Below are positions 1-9,968 of a stretch of DNA of 64,000 nucleotides, in pieces. Position numbers and translations under genes: made by a program. Numbering within the stretch: the first letter of the stretch is position 1; each line of letters opens with the position of its first letter. Below the pieces are notes generated by a model. That model was not told where the DNA came from. It saw nothing but the letters and a program-made list of their open reading frames with translations, and searched no databases. The DNA lies in contig CM055097.1 in NCBI GenBank assembly GCA_029204225.1, positions 45,837,038-45,901,037 on the forward strand, in the 5' to 3' direction. Source of the stretch: Diphasiastrum complanatum. Taxonomy: Eukaryota; Streptophyta; Lycopodiopsida; Lycopodiales; Lycopodiaceae.

Positions 1-187
1 TATTTCATGTTAGCAAACTGAAGAAATGTTTGCACGATGGCGATAGCCTGTCTCGAGGAGAAAGACACCATAGGTCATGGGCCAAAAAGAGTCCTAGATC
101 GTAGAGAACGACGATTTAGGAATCGTCTCTAGTGGCTTGGAAAAGGCATCCGTTGTCAGATGCTACCTGGGAGACGCAACAGAAAGA
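1..187 (+). pseudogene. Ty3/gypsy chromodomain tail (fragment)
   Basis: Reading the plus strand with frame changes gives the linker motif FHVSKLKKCL (positions 5-35) and then, around 128-185, LVAWKRHPLSDATWET, which has the shape of a gypsy chromodomain (LVxWKxxPxxxATWE). This is the C-terminal end of a gypsy polyprotein and it runs off the left edge of the window. Stops lie between the two motifs, so it is not translatable as one piece. At about 188 it changes abruptly into an earlier part of a gypsy integrase, so two separate gypsy copies abut here. Confidence 0.7.
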
Positions 188-358
188 TCGCCTTGAGACT
201 TTCAAGTGGGGGATTGGGTGTATTTGAGAATCCCGAAGGATTCTAGTGTAATGCATACCGACAAGCATTACAAGTTGTCCCCTACGTATAGAAGACCATA
301 TCAGATCTTGAAAAAGATCGGATCCATAGCTTACCAGTTGGACCTCCCGGAGGGAACT
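188..358 (+). pseudogene. Ty3/gypsy integrase C-terminal segment, left half
   Basis: The frame 206-358 reads VGDWVYLRIPKDS, then HYKLSPTYRRPYQILKKIGS and AYQLDLPEGT. This is the SH3-like end of a gypsy integrase (family pattern GDWVYLR...KLSPRYxGPFxIxxxxGxxAYxLxLP). It breaks off at GAACT (354-358), where an LTR element is inserted. The other half resumes at 2746 with the same five bases and continues with HPVFRVCRLKKSL, so the two halves were one reading frame before insertion. Confidence 0.8.
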
Positions 359-801
359 TGTTGCCAACTCCCTTGGGTCCCAAACCCAAACTTGAGACTG
401 GACAATGACTGGGCCTGTAGACTTGACCGGTGACTCGTGAACCTGCATGGTTGCCACGTGTCATGATCTAGGTGTGCACATGGCTTGGAGTCTCTCTCCT
501 TGGAGGTATACAAGGGGAGGAGGACTCATTTGCCATCCATTCTATCTACCTAGGAGAAGGTGGATGGAGAGCGTGTGCATGGCCAGGATGTTTGCTAACG
601 TGAGGCAGGAGATGGCTGAGAGTCTAGGCGGTAGTATGGGACTCCGTTTGGGATGGAGGTCGGATCCAGCTTGATACAGTCACAGGCCAAGGCATGATGG
701 GTGGACCCGGATTAGGTCCTACGGCGAGGTGGAACGTGAATCGTTCGGTCTCTTGTGGTTAACCGGCACCTGGAGGTTTGCAGTAAGTAGGGATTGTAAC
801 A
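359..801 (+). repeat. Left LTR of the nested element
   Basis: It begins TGTTGCCAACTCCC and ends GGATTGTAACA, 443 bp. It is nearly identical over most of its length to 2319-2745 and 33086-33513. Orientation follows from the primer-binding site that comes right after it. The short open frames inside all three copies (such as 447-674) recur with changes and are LTR sequence, not genes. Confidence 0.8.
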
Positions 802-803
802 TA

Positions 804-811
804 TGGTATCA
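804..811 (+). other. Primer-binding-site-like motif TGGTATCA
   Basis: TGGTATCA lies two bases after the left LTR end. Plant LTR elements commonly prime reverse transcription with initiator tRNA-Met at TGGTATCAGAGC. Only the first eight bases match here; the sequence then runs straight into inverted gypsy DNA. Confidence 0.55.
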
Positions 812-2070
812 CTTTCCCAATCCGACTGTCTTCTGGAAACATATGCCCGAAGCATATCTTCCATAGACTGGTTTGTCCTCTATGTCTGACCATCCAATTC
901 AGGATGATCTGATGACCCCAAACTTAAAGTGGTCTCTAATTTCTCAAAGACCGCTTGCTAGAATTTGCCAGTAAACTTTGGATCTCGATCACTAACAATG
1001 TCATTCGGCAAACCAAACAACCTGAACAACTTTTCAACAAAAAGCTGAGCAAGTTCAGAAGCTTTGACAGTTTACTTGGTTGGTATGAACTGCGCCATTT
1101 TAGTTAACCTGTCAACTATTACCCAAATGGCATCATTTTGCTTCCCCATCCGAGGTAGCCCAACCACAAAGTCCATGGAAATGCTTTCCCACTTTCTTTC
1201 GGGAATTTCCAAGGGCATTAACAAACCAGCTGCCTTAAGTCTTTCAGCTTTATTAACTTGGCATTGTGCACACTTGCGAACATATGCCTCCACTTAACTT
1301 TTTAAGTTTGGCCAATAAAAGTTCCTTTTTACTAAGTCAAGTGTCCTTTGAGCGCCAGGGTGCCCTGCACACGGGCTATCATGACATTCATGCACGATTT
1401 GGGCCCTTATATCATCATTTTCTGGCCACAAACTTTTCCATTCCAGAAAAGCAACCCATTCCTAATGGAATAGTCTCTTTGTATCTTGTCCTGAGGAGAA
1501 ATCTTGGAATCATGCATTCCGCGACACCTATTAGAAGTACCTTTCTGGTACTCAATGTCATAATGAAATTCTTGGAGCATCTTTGGCCTTACAACCCCTA
1601 AGGTCGACCGCATCGTTAATATACTTTAACGCTTGATGGTCAGTAACTATAGTAAACTGGGAGCCATATAAATAATGTCTCCAAACTTTGAGGGCATGAA
1701 TAACAGCAAAAAGTTCCTTGTCATAGGTGGAATACCGCCTTTGAGTAGGGTCTAAATTCTTGCTTTCAAAAGCTACCAACCTACCATCTTGGTATAGGAC
1801 TGCGCCTATAGCCTAGTCACTGGCATCCGTTTCAAGTACATACGACTTGTTAGGATTCACTATGTGTAGAATAGGCGTTGTAGTTGCACAGTATGTTCTC
1901 AAAACTTTGATTCAACTCTTCAGTCCAAGTAACCGGAGGACTAAACTTACTGTGCCGGCTAACTCTTTTAGCCCCTCTGAGGACATTCGTCAAGGCTAAT
2001 GCAATTAATGCATAATTCAAGATGAATCTATGAAAAAACCCCGTAAAGCCCAAGAAGGACTTAACTTAGT
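812..2070 (-). pseudogene. Ty3/gypsy pol fragment, minus strand, inside the nested element
   Basis: Read on the minus strand from 2070 downward: the end of the reverse transcriptase (VKSFLGFTGFFHRFI at about 2066-2020), RNase H (VAFESKNLDPTQRRYSTYDK at about 1776-1717, then IVTDHQALKYI), the zinc-binding linker and integrase start (CAQCQVNKAERLKAAGLL, then [15 protein letters not shown] at about 1293-1140), and integrase core down to about 812. Several frameshifts and stops separate these. The lowest part (about 812-881) is the inverted complement of about 2079-2148, so the fragment forms a foldback with the piece on its right. Confidence 0.8.
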
Positions 2071-2071
2071 A

Positions 2072-2313
2072 AAACAGAGAGGACAAACCAGTCTATGGAA
2101 GATAAGCTTTGGGCATATGTTTCCAGAAGACAGTCGGATTGGGAAAGGTACCTTCCAATGATTGAGTTTGCGTATAACAGCGCAAAGCACTCAGCGACGG
2201 GTTTTAGTCATTTTCTCCGATGTATGGTTTCCAGTGTAGGGCTCCCATTTCAGTGGGCCTCAGAGACCTCAAGGTTAAAGCAGCAGTAGATTTCCTGCAT
2301 GACATGCAAGAAA
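2072..2313 (+). pseudogene. Ty3/gypsy integrase fragment, plus strand, inside the nested element
   Basis: The frame reads TERTNQSMEDKLWAYVSRRQ, then [20 protein letters not shown], the C-terminal half of a gypsy integrase core. It is cut off at 2313-2318, where the right LTR begins. It duplicates in inverted orientation the segment at about 812-881. Confidence 0.8.
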
Positions 2314-2745
2314 TGTTGGGGTCCCAAACCCAAACTTGAGACTGGACGATGACCGGGCCTGTAGACTTGACCGGTGACTCGTGAACCTGCATGGTTGCCA
2401 CGTGTCATGATCTAGGTGTGCACATGGCTTGGAGTCTCTCTCCTTGGAGGTATACAAGGGGAGGAGGACTCATTTGCCATCCATTCTATCTACCTAGGAG
2501 AAGGTGGATGGAGAGCGTGTGCACGGCCAGGATGTTTGCTAGCGTGAGGCAGGAGATGGCTGAGAGCCTAGGCGGTGGTATGGGACGCCGCATGGGATGG
2601 AGGTCGGATCCAGCTTGATACGGTCACAGGCCAGGGCACAGTGGGTGGACCCGAATTAAATCCTACGGCGGGGTGGAACGTGAATCATTCGGTCTCTTGT
2701 GGTTAACCAGCACCTGGAGGTTTGCAGTAAGTAGGGATTTTAACA
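2314..2745 (+). repeat. Right LTR of the nested element (5' end shortened)
   Basis: The copy matches the other two LTRs from GGGTCCCAAACCC onward and ends GGGATTTTAACA, followed by GAACT. Compared with the solo copy at 33066, about 15 bases between TGTT and TTGGGTCCC are missing. The preceding bases fit gypsy integrase coding sequence, and there is no polypurine tract. Confidence 0.75.
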
Positions 2746-3047
2746 GAACTCAAGTGCATCCGGTTTTTCGTGTATGTCGACTCAAGAAGAGTCTACGTGA
2801 ATGGAAGCATCTTGGTTCTGGAGATCAATTGGACCTGTGGGATGAATCATCGGGTGTGTCCCGACTGGAACCAGAGAGATCTTGGATACAAGAACTAAAC
2901 AATTGCGGAATCGTATAGTTACAAAGCATCTGGTTCGATGGAAGGGTCGCACAGAGGATGATGATTTCCATGAACAGGATGTAAGCTTGAGGAGGAACTT
3001 CCCCAGCTTTAAGTTTTGAGGTCAAAAATTGAATAAGGGGGGAAGAA
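2746..3047 (+). pseudogene. Ty3/gypsy tail, right half, with polypurine tract
   Basis: Continues the frame broken at 358: HPVFRVCRLKKSLREWKHLG and, after a frame change, TKHLVRWKGRTEDDDFHEQD, the short chromodomain-like end (LVRWKGRxxxDxxW) seen also in the copies near 31.85 kb and 38.2 kb. The closing Trp region is altered. A purine run AAGGGGGGAAGAA (3035-3047) directly before TG at 3048 fits a polypurine tract, so this is the true 3' end of the internal region. Confidence 0.75.
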
Positions 3048-4484
3048 TGTCATGCCCGCGACTAGTCTCGGATAGCATGTCCCGCTAGAGATTAGTAAGC
3101 CTACAACCTGTAAGTTAATTATGATTATGAGGGGTTTGGGGCCCTCATGTGCATATGGTCATAAATTAATGGTTGGAGGCCTAAACTCTGTTATAGAATT
3201 AGGATGCTAGAAGCTCTGATACCACTGTTATAGAATTGAAAATAGAGATAGAAAGGATCATTAAATCGAGGTTTACCAACCTAGGAATCTTCGATGGTCT
3301 TCTACAACTCAAAATAGATCAAAATCAGCAACATGCAAGCAAATACAGTGACATGTAATCAACATGCAAGCAATCTGAAGAATTCTAGAGGCATGCATGC
3401 AACATGCATGGACTAGTACTTGCACATGCAAATGGAAAAATCAGATTCAGATTGACATCTAATTGCTTCTACTGATACTGCCTATGCAATAGAAACCTTA
3501 TGTAATTGATTTCATTCAATTCTGACTATCCACTGAGGAGAAATGAAGGAACAAACAAATCAGATCCAGCGCCCAATCAGATCTGAATGATGGCTGTTCT
3601 GGTCATGGAAACACTTTGATTGAAGCTAGAAAGCATAGGAATGGTAGCGCCCTCCTCCAAGGATCAGTATGCAACTATCCTCATCGAAATCTGATGAGAG
3701 GAGAGGGAGAAACATGTAAAAGATCAGATCAGATCCAAATGCAACCTCCTACAAGTATTCAGTTCAAGGAGACAATGAAAAATGATGAAGATGGAAGATA
3801 ATTCCATTCAACACACTCTCCAACTCGTGGAGACTCTATTAAATAGAATTCGAGTATGTACAATACTTGGCATGCAATTGCCAAGTGTCAAAATTCTCAT
3901 GCATGCATGTCATGATAGGTGGCAAACTAACTTATTCTCCCCCATGCACATGTGCATGGGGGTCTACCAAACTCAAGTGGACAAGTGGCATCATCATGCA
4001 AGAAGGCCCTCCACGAGTTTGTACTAAAAAAAATTTGCCTTAGTTTAAAAACTTTGGCCTCCAAATAAAACCATGTGCTATGTTTTATTTATTTAACTAG
4101 GTTTATATTTCAACAAACTCATGGCCCAGATAGGCTGCAAAGGTGTCCAGTGAGGTGTCACAGTGCACTACTAGTGGTGCATGGGCCTTGAAGGGTATAA
4201 GTATACCCATTGGGCTCTCACTAGTGTATGCTTGATTGTGGTGCTAGTAGTTGTACGCTGCTAGTGTGACTCCTCTATCCTTTATGGGTGATTGATCCAT
4301 AGCTTGGGGGCTAGATCCGTATGATCTAGGTTTGGTTGGGTTGGTTTGTCCACCATCTGATTCCCTTGTGTTGCTTTATTGCGGCTTGCTTGGCTAGGGC
4401 ATCCTTGGTAGGGGCTTCATACCCTTGATCCTATAAGGACCCAAAGAAAGGAAATTTCATGTGAGTATGGTCCAAACTCTAACA
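3048..4484 (+). repeat. Ty3/gypsy 3' LTR, interrupted by another element
   Basis: Begins TGTCATGCCCGCG right after the polypurine tract. A copia-type element with its target duplications occupies 3184-4120, and LTR sequence resumes at 4121. The stretch 4200-4440 has the style of a gypsy R/U5 region (GGCTTGGGGG-type and TTGGTTGGGTTGGTT motifs) and resembles 32.2-32.4 kb. The right end is uncertain; CTCTAACA near 4477-4484 is a candidate. Confidence 0.5.
3189..4115 (-). mobile_element. Copia-type element reduced to LTR + PBS + LTR stub, TSD AACTC
   Basis: AACTC stands at 3184-3188 and again at 4116-4120. Between them, on the minus strand, an LTR starts TGTTGAAATATAAACC (4115 downward) and ends CAATTCTATAACA at 3226, followed by a one-base gap and TGGTATCAGAGC (complement of 3213-3224), a perfect initiator-Met primer-binding site. 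Only about 13 further internal bases remain before a second AATTCTATAACA (3189-3200), the last 12 bases of the other LTR. So all of gag-pol and nearly all of the 3' LTR have been lost, while both outer ends and the duplication remain. Weak open frames inside (3616-4027) have no recognisable product. Confidence 0.85.
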
Positions 4485-4841
4485 TGGTGAGACGAAGTTA
4501 ATTGGACCATGAGAGAGTCAATCACATGAAATTACATGATCAGTCACTAAATAGCATGATCATCCACAAGAATTATGTTTTTTAAATGGCCCCCATGACC
4601 TCATTCGGATGAATGGGTTTGTAGGACGCCAAACTGTGAATATTCTGGTTCAACGCATAATGTTGTTGATTCTTGGGTAAGGAGTGGTTTTACTCCAAAA
4701 ATGAGTCATTGAAAAAGGATTACATATCTCAGACTTTGTCAATTATGCACGATGGCTCATTGATAGAAGTTGTAGGTGATGTGGATGTACCTAATAGTCC
4801 TTTTGTATCCGCATTGGAAGTTGAATAACTTTCGAAAGATT

Positions 4842-5045
4842 CTAAGTACAATTTTTATCTTTTGAAACAGCCATACTAAAGCAGCAATTATCACAAACAG
4901 TATCATCTGTTAATGACAAATCAACATAACAAATGCTAGAAATACATGGTGCCCTGAGTGTTTTAGGTCGATCTCTAGACTTCTTATGCTTTTTTGGGCA
5001 ATCTTTTGCAAGGTGCTCCCTCACCACACGAAAGAACACAAGCTA
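4842..5045 (-). pseudogene. Possible copia gag zinc-knuckle remnant
   Basis: The minus strand gives VREHLAKDCPKKHKKSR, which resembles the HxxxxC half of a gag zinc knuckle followed by basic residues. The CxxC half sits just upstream in a shifted frame. No other gag segment could be placed around it. It may be chance or an old scrap. Confidence 0.3.
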
Positions 5046-7772
5046 CCAATCCTTGCCTTGTCACAGTCCATGCGATCAAGTTTGACGCGATTTTCTCACC
5101 ACGGAAACTGGTGTCTGTCTTGTCTTTGCCCCACTTCTTGAAAAACTTCTAGAAAACTTGGCAAGAGTTTAGGAGCAAAAGGCCTAGAAGTCTTGAGAGC
5201 TCATTCAAGAGTGCAAAGCCAAAAGTGAAGCATGAGAATAAGGGGAGTCTCTTCCTCACCACTTTTCCACCTCCACAACCTCATACCAAGTGATGGGCCC
5301 AAAAGGTGACACCTAACATGTGCATGGACCCAAGCCTATTTCTAGCCACCTTCAAACCTAGATCCTAACAAATGCAAAGCATCAAGAGATGAAGAGGATT
5401 ATAACTTTTGTCACGCGGAGATTCGCTCCCATGAGAGCGATAGCATAGTTCAGATTCAAGCACATGCTTATGATTCAACATCTATCACTCAGAGAATAGA
5501 ATGTGTCGTTGCCTTTTTCACATGTTCGTTTAGTCTAATATCCAATATAGTAATGGCAAGTGTACATTCGCTTAGTAGTCTATTCAACATGTCATCATAA
5601 ACCAATATGATCATATTAACCCTAATCCACCAAAGATAAAGCTTAATTTTTTCTCTCTCTCTTTTCTCTCATAAAAAGTATAACAAGAATCGATCCCAAC
5701 AATTAGCAAATCCAAATAACATCAAGATCCAGATAAAGCATGAGAGATGGAGCAAGAAGACATCCAATTTCAATCTGATAAAGGTTCCACCTGCTTTATT
5801 GAAATGAAGTGTGAACATGAAAAATGAATTGCAAAGTACCACTATATATAATGGATTTTAGGGCTTTGACCTCAAATCCTATTGACCAGTTTCTACCTCC
5901 CTTATTATCTGAAATTTGAAATTTGGGGGGAGCCCTTTTTTATTCTCTAACTTGACTATTTATTAGCTTTTAGCTAATCAAATAACTATTAGTGTTGCCT
6001 CAATATCCACAAACCCTCCAACACCAATGTGGCAATCCTTATGGCTCCACCTACCCCTAGGTCACCTAGTCAACACCGACCCAAGGACACCTTATCCATG
6101 TAACCCTTGGGTCATGTTTAGTCCCAAAAATTAAGTCACCTCCAACCACAGACCAAATGACCATTTAGACCTACCTTAGACTCCTACGGCCTTTTTCTCT
6201 CAAGTCGAAGGTGGGGTAACCTTCACCAACACGTTCATGTATAGGTGGAGTAACCTTCACCAACACGTTCATGTCAAAAAGTCAAGAAAGTGATGGGAGG
6301 AGGATCTTCCTCCTTTGGAGAAATCCTTCTCCAAGCATTTAGTTTATTGTACCTACAAAAAAAACAAAGGGAGAGAAGTAAGCTCAGCTTAAAAGGCCTG
6401 CTTAAGCTTATGCAAGCTTTACAATCTTTTTCCTTTCAAGGAAGGAAAAGGGGTGGAGGAGCTGCAACCACCTGTAGGCAGGCTTGCAACTTGTGCAGCA
6501 GGCACCATCCACCCTACAGCTGTATGGCCATGCATGTGCTTCTACAGTTTCTACAAAATCTGCAACAAGAAATCGGCTATCAAAAACTAGAAAACCATCA
6601 AAAAATTATCCTCTTAACTAGTATAAAAGGCTAGTTCTCTACGCAAACGACATCGGAATCGAAAGAACCAAAAAGAAAACTTTTTCATGGCAAACCCACC
6701 ATGAAAGATATCCAAGCACACATTCATGAAGTTCAAACCAACCAAAACAAAGTTAGAAAAATTGCACCTTAAACACGATTATCGGTCGCTCTACTACCAA
6801 ATGTTAGAAACCCCATCATCGAAGCCGACAAAGGTAAGGACACAATTAGGTGATGATGCTCAATAACCGCCCATCCGTAGAAATATTGTCATCTCACCCC
6901 TGGGCACTGGAGCTATAGACCACCATGAAGCACGCTCAGGCTTTTGTCCTTCGCATACCTACATCTTGAGGCAAGAGATCATCTTGGCCTAACCATGTGA
7001 GAAAGCTCTTCATTCTCCAAGAGACAATGAATACCAACCTCATGAAAATCCACCTTTATATAAATAGTATAGGTGGAGTAACCTTCACCAACACGTTCAT
7101 GTCATAACCATCGACACACGTTAGTTGCAAGCACCGCCCCAAGTAAATAACTTTGGGTTACCCACCACCAATAGAACATTGACAGGTGGCACCCAAATGA
7201 CCTATAGCTCCATGCCAACATTCTATCCCGCATAATGATACTGTCACCTCAAGTACCCCGTTGCATGCTCTTAGGGGCATGTAACAACGGGTGACTCCTG
7301 ACTATTGTAGCAGTTGATCTTGTGCAAATTGATGCAAAAGCAAGAAGGATGGATACATCTTGGATAGCGCTTGGATTCAGGTTTTTGGCTTTTATTGTAC
7401 AACATATATGAATATTTGTCCAAGGGGGAGTCTTCGCAGTTTGAGCTTCACGTCCATGTGGAACAACATCAGACATGTTGCTAGTAACCAAATATGGTGC
7501 TACATCAATAGTTGTAACTTGTTACAGTGCGGTAGTGCACAAATTGACTTAGCTATAGTGAGTACAGAGAGGCATTTAATATCTAGTTCCAGGCGAAGTA
7601 CCATGTGTATGCTACTTTGGCCCCCAAAAAAGTTACTTAACAAAGTACAGAGAGAGACCCCCAACATAATCAAATTTAAAGAGAAGGGACATATTCTTAT
7701 GTTTGAATATTTTAATGAAAGAACTTGTACTTCCCAATCGGTCTTTTATCGATAAAATGATGACCCCCTTTG
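5046..7772. other. Non-coding stretch, no gene recognised
   Basis: AT-rich sequence with many stops in all frames. It includes LTR-like text on the minus strand around 5640-5930 (a TATATATAA box at about 5843-5853) and short open frames at 6290-6634 and 7249-7755 that match nothing I know. A 38-bp direct repeat occurs here and is listed separately. The last five bases (7768-7772, CTTTG) are the left target duplication of the gypsy element that follows. Confidence 0.5.
6240..7105. repeat. 38-bp direct repeats bounding about 790 bp
   Basis: TATAGGTGGAGTAACCTTCA and the following 18 bases (ending in GTTCATGTCA) occur at about 6240-6277 and 7068-7105. A less exact third copy (GTGGGGTAACCTTCACC...) lies at about 6210-6240. 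The segment between is open only in scraps. The repeats could bound a segmental duplication or an old insertion. Confidence 0.7.
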
Positions 7773-8120
7773 TGTTACGAGCTCATGACTAGTGCCGAAC
7801 CCTAGAGAACACCGATAGGTCAGATACCACAGTCAGGGTCGTGTCCAGCGTACACGACCAATAGGGCAAGACAGTGTGAGTAGTGTGCCCCAGCACGGTC
7901 CATAGCCATGGCGGGCCTAATACAGTCTAGGGACCCTGTCAGCAGGACAGGGCCCCCAGTTGGGTCCCGACGTGCAGTCGGCCACGTCAGTGCCACGTGG
8001 CCGACACTTGGCAGTTGCATGCTACCAGTCCTTACACTGGGCTAGGAGGGGCTTACTCTATATCAGGGAGTAGGCAAGGTTGGGTGGATCAGTTAGTGTT
8101 TGCCCTACTGTGGTGTTAGA
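7773..8120 (+). repeat. 5' LTR of the gypsy element
   Basis: Starts TGTTACGAGCTC and matches 12263-12609 closely up to GTGGTGTTAG. The 3' LTR continues for 11 more bases to GATCTATTACA, whereas here the text changes to ATGAACTTGTAAATTAG. The true end and the primer-binding site of this LTR are therefore altered or lost; no tRNA-complementary motif was seen before gag. Confidence 0.85.
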
Positions 8121-8187
8121 TGAACTTGTAAATTAGTCTTTTTGACTTTTTTTTCAGAAGTTAAGATACCTCTCTTTCAGTTCTGAA

Positions 8188-9435
8188 AATGACCACTCCT
8201 CAGGGACCTGATCAACCCCCGGAGAGAGGCATCGACGGACTTGAAACAGAAGCCTTGGCTTACAATAAAGGGAAAGAACCTATGGAAATGGAAGAACTCG
8301 ACGAATTGGTTACCAAGGAGTAGTTTCTCCACTTGGTAACATAAGTGGATGAACTAAAGTTGGCATTAGCCAATTTCAAGTCCAATGTGGACGACTCGTT
8401 CGCTGAACTCAAAGGCTTGATTTTGAGTTCCGCAAAAGGAAGCCTTCCCTCCACTTCTCAGTTGTCCCCTTCTCCACTTCCATTAGTTTCGGGTGAGACT
8501 CTGCGGTCTCATCCCAGTGTCTTTAAAGATTTAAAGCCTCCTACTTTTATTGGGGAAGAGAAGGATAGAAATGCAGATATTCTACAAACCTTCCTCAGCA
8601 AATGGAAGAACATTCATGCTCTTAAACAGACCCCTGACCATTTGCAAGCAATTGAGGCCAGTCTTTCCTTAGGGCCCATGGCCTATAAGTGGTGGTTAAA
8701 TCTCCAGGAGACTGGGCAGACTCCCCGGTCATGGAAAGCCTTTGAAGAAGCTTTCCTAAGAGAATTCCTACCAGAAAATGAACTTGATAGAGCCTGGGAA
8801 GCCTGGGAAAGAATAGTAATGGACAAGTCCCTAATCCAATATATCTCGCAGTACCGAGAAGCAATTTTAAAAATTAAAAATATGGATGATTATCAGAAAA
8901 TCAGAGGGTTTGTCTGAGGCCTCAAAGATGAATATAAAGTAGAGGTCCAGAGAAACTCGCCTACTACCCTTGAGCAAGCTCTCAGATATGCTCAAATCTA
9001 TGATGATTCATTGGGTAGGAAGAGGGCGAGACAGTAGCCCCTTTCCGAGCAGCCTCCTCAGAAAGACTTTCAATAAAGTTAAAGGTGAAGCTCCCCAGAA
9101 ACGCCCATTGCTCATACAACCCTTGAAACCAGAAGATTTTGAGAAAGCCAAACAAGAACGTTTGTGCTTTGTGTGCATGGGCAAGGGACACACAGTCAGA
9201 CAGTGTCCCAAGGGGCCTTTCACTAAGAAAGATAAAAAGGATAAAAAACAAGTTCATCTTGTTCAGACTGTAAGTTTCCCCAGTGACTCGGCAGCTTCCG
9301 AGATCAAAGTGTATCATGAAGATCATGAACACTGTTGCCAGTTGACCTCTGCAATACTAGCGAGACCCTCCCACCCAATACGTATGCATGGGAAAGTTGG
9401 TAACCAGTCAGTAAGGGTTATGGTTGATGGTGGGG
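8188..9435 (+). pseudogene. Gypsy gag (capsid and zinc knuckle), broken
   Basis: A likely start ATG at 8188 gives MTTPQGPDQPPERG; TAG at about 8320 and TAA at about 8341 interrupt it, and the frame reopens from 8345 as MDELKLALANFKS. The capsid domain (retrotransposon gag type) is clear at about 8570-8900, with YKWWLNLQETGQTPRSWKAF and the FLREFLPENELDRAWEAWE helix. TGA at 8916-8918 stops it, after which gag continues in frame (GLKDEYKVEVQR). After a frame change, a zinc knuckle CFVCMGKGHTVRQC (CX2CX4HX4C) lies at 9168-9209. Gag would coat the element RNA. The breaks make this copy non-functional. Confidence 0.88.
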
Positions 9436-9822
9436 GATTCCCATAATTTCATCAACTACACCCTGGTTAAACTTCCAGAAGTACCTAGTCAGCATAGGTA
9501 CATAGTTTCACTAGCTAAGGGTGAAGATAAGAAAATCTGGGAAACTATGGTAAGTAACTTAAATCTTGGTATTCAAGGGTACCAAGATGAAATAAACTTT
9601 CTGAAAATGCACCTGGATCACACAGACATTGTTCTCAGGAGAGATTGGCTCTACAGTTTAGGACCTTCCCTCCACAGAAACTATCAGGAGAACGCCCTCA
9701 GCTTTCAGCATAAAGGCCGAGAGATCCAGTTGCATGGGGAGCATGATGTTCCCCACAGCCCTATGGTCCGCAGTTCAGAGCTCTGTTTCTATTTCCAGTT
9801 CTTTACAGCAGAAAATCGATAA
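9370..9822 (+). pseudogene. Gypsy aspartic protease, frameshifted at the active site
   Basis: The frame ending at 9446 reads VRVMVDGGG and then stops; the frame starting at 9424 continues as DSHNFINYTLVKL. Family members read VD(S/G)GSTHNFI here, so one extra G in the run around 9430-9436 shifts the frame exactly at the catalytic loop. The Asp is kept while the Ser-Gly that follows is altered. Downstream, FLKMHLDHTDIVLRRDWLYS fits the second half of the protease, where members have DIVLGxDWL. Confidence 0.8.
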
Positions 9823-9968
9823 ATAAGAAACTTTATTGTCTAAATTTAAAGATGTTTTTCCTGAAGATTTGCCACATGGTTTGCCACCTAGCAAAGAGGT
9901 AGATCATGTAATAAACCTAGTACCAGGTACAGCACCTGTGTGAATTCTTCATAGAAGAAGTAGCATAT
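9823..9968 (+). pseudogene. Gypsy RT N-terminus joined to RT C-terminus by a deletion
   Basis: The sequence reads KFKDVFPEDLPHGLPPSKEV, then [11 protein letters not shown], which normally opens the RT domain. At about 9937-9941 it passes directly to [14 protein letters not shown], which lies after the catalytic core in intact relatives. TGTG is shared at the join, suggesting a deletion by short-repeat slippage. The palm with the xxDD box and the fingers are gone, roughly 170-190 residues by comparison with the minus-strand copy at 41.1-40.3 kb. Confidence 0.85.

Larger units (their letters stand above)
359..2745. mobile_element. Nested LTR retroelement carrying gypsy pol pieces, TSD GAACT
   Basis: Two direct copies of a roughly 430-440 bp TG...CA repeat bound this unit, and GAACT stands immediately left (354-358) and right (2746-2750). 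That is the five-base target duplication of one LTR element inserted in a gypsy integrase tail. Just inside the left LTR is TGGTATCA (804-811), the start of the usual plant primer-binding site for initiator tRNA-Met. The interior is not a normal gag-pol: it is a gypsy pol fragment on the minus strand (812-2070) joined head to head to a plus-strand integrase fragment (2072-2313). It looks like a non-autonomous element with captured or rearranged pol DNA. A third copy of the LTR stands alone at 33066-33513. Confidence 0.75.

Noticed and set aside
447-674. 75-residue open frame, almost the same at 2391-2618 and 33142-33387
   Set aside because: It lies wholly in the LTR repeat; the three copies drift at amino-acid level and have no known domain, so it is LTR sequence rather than a gene.
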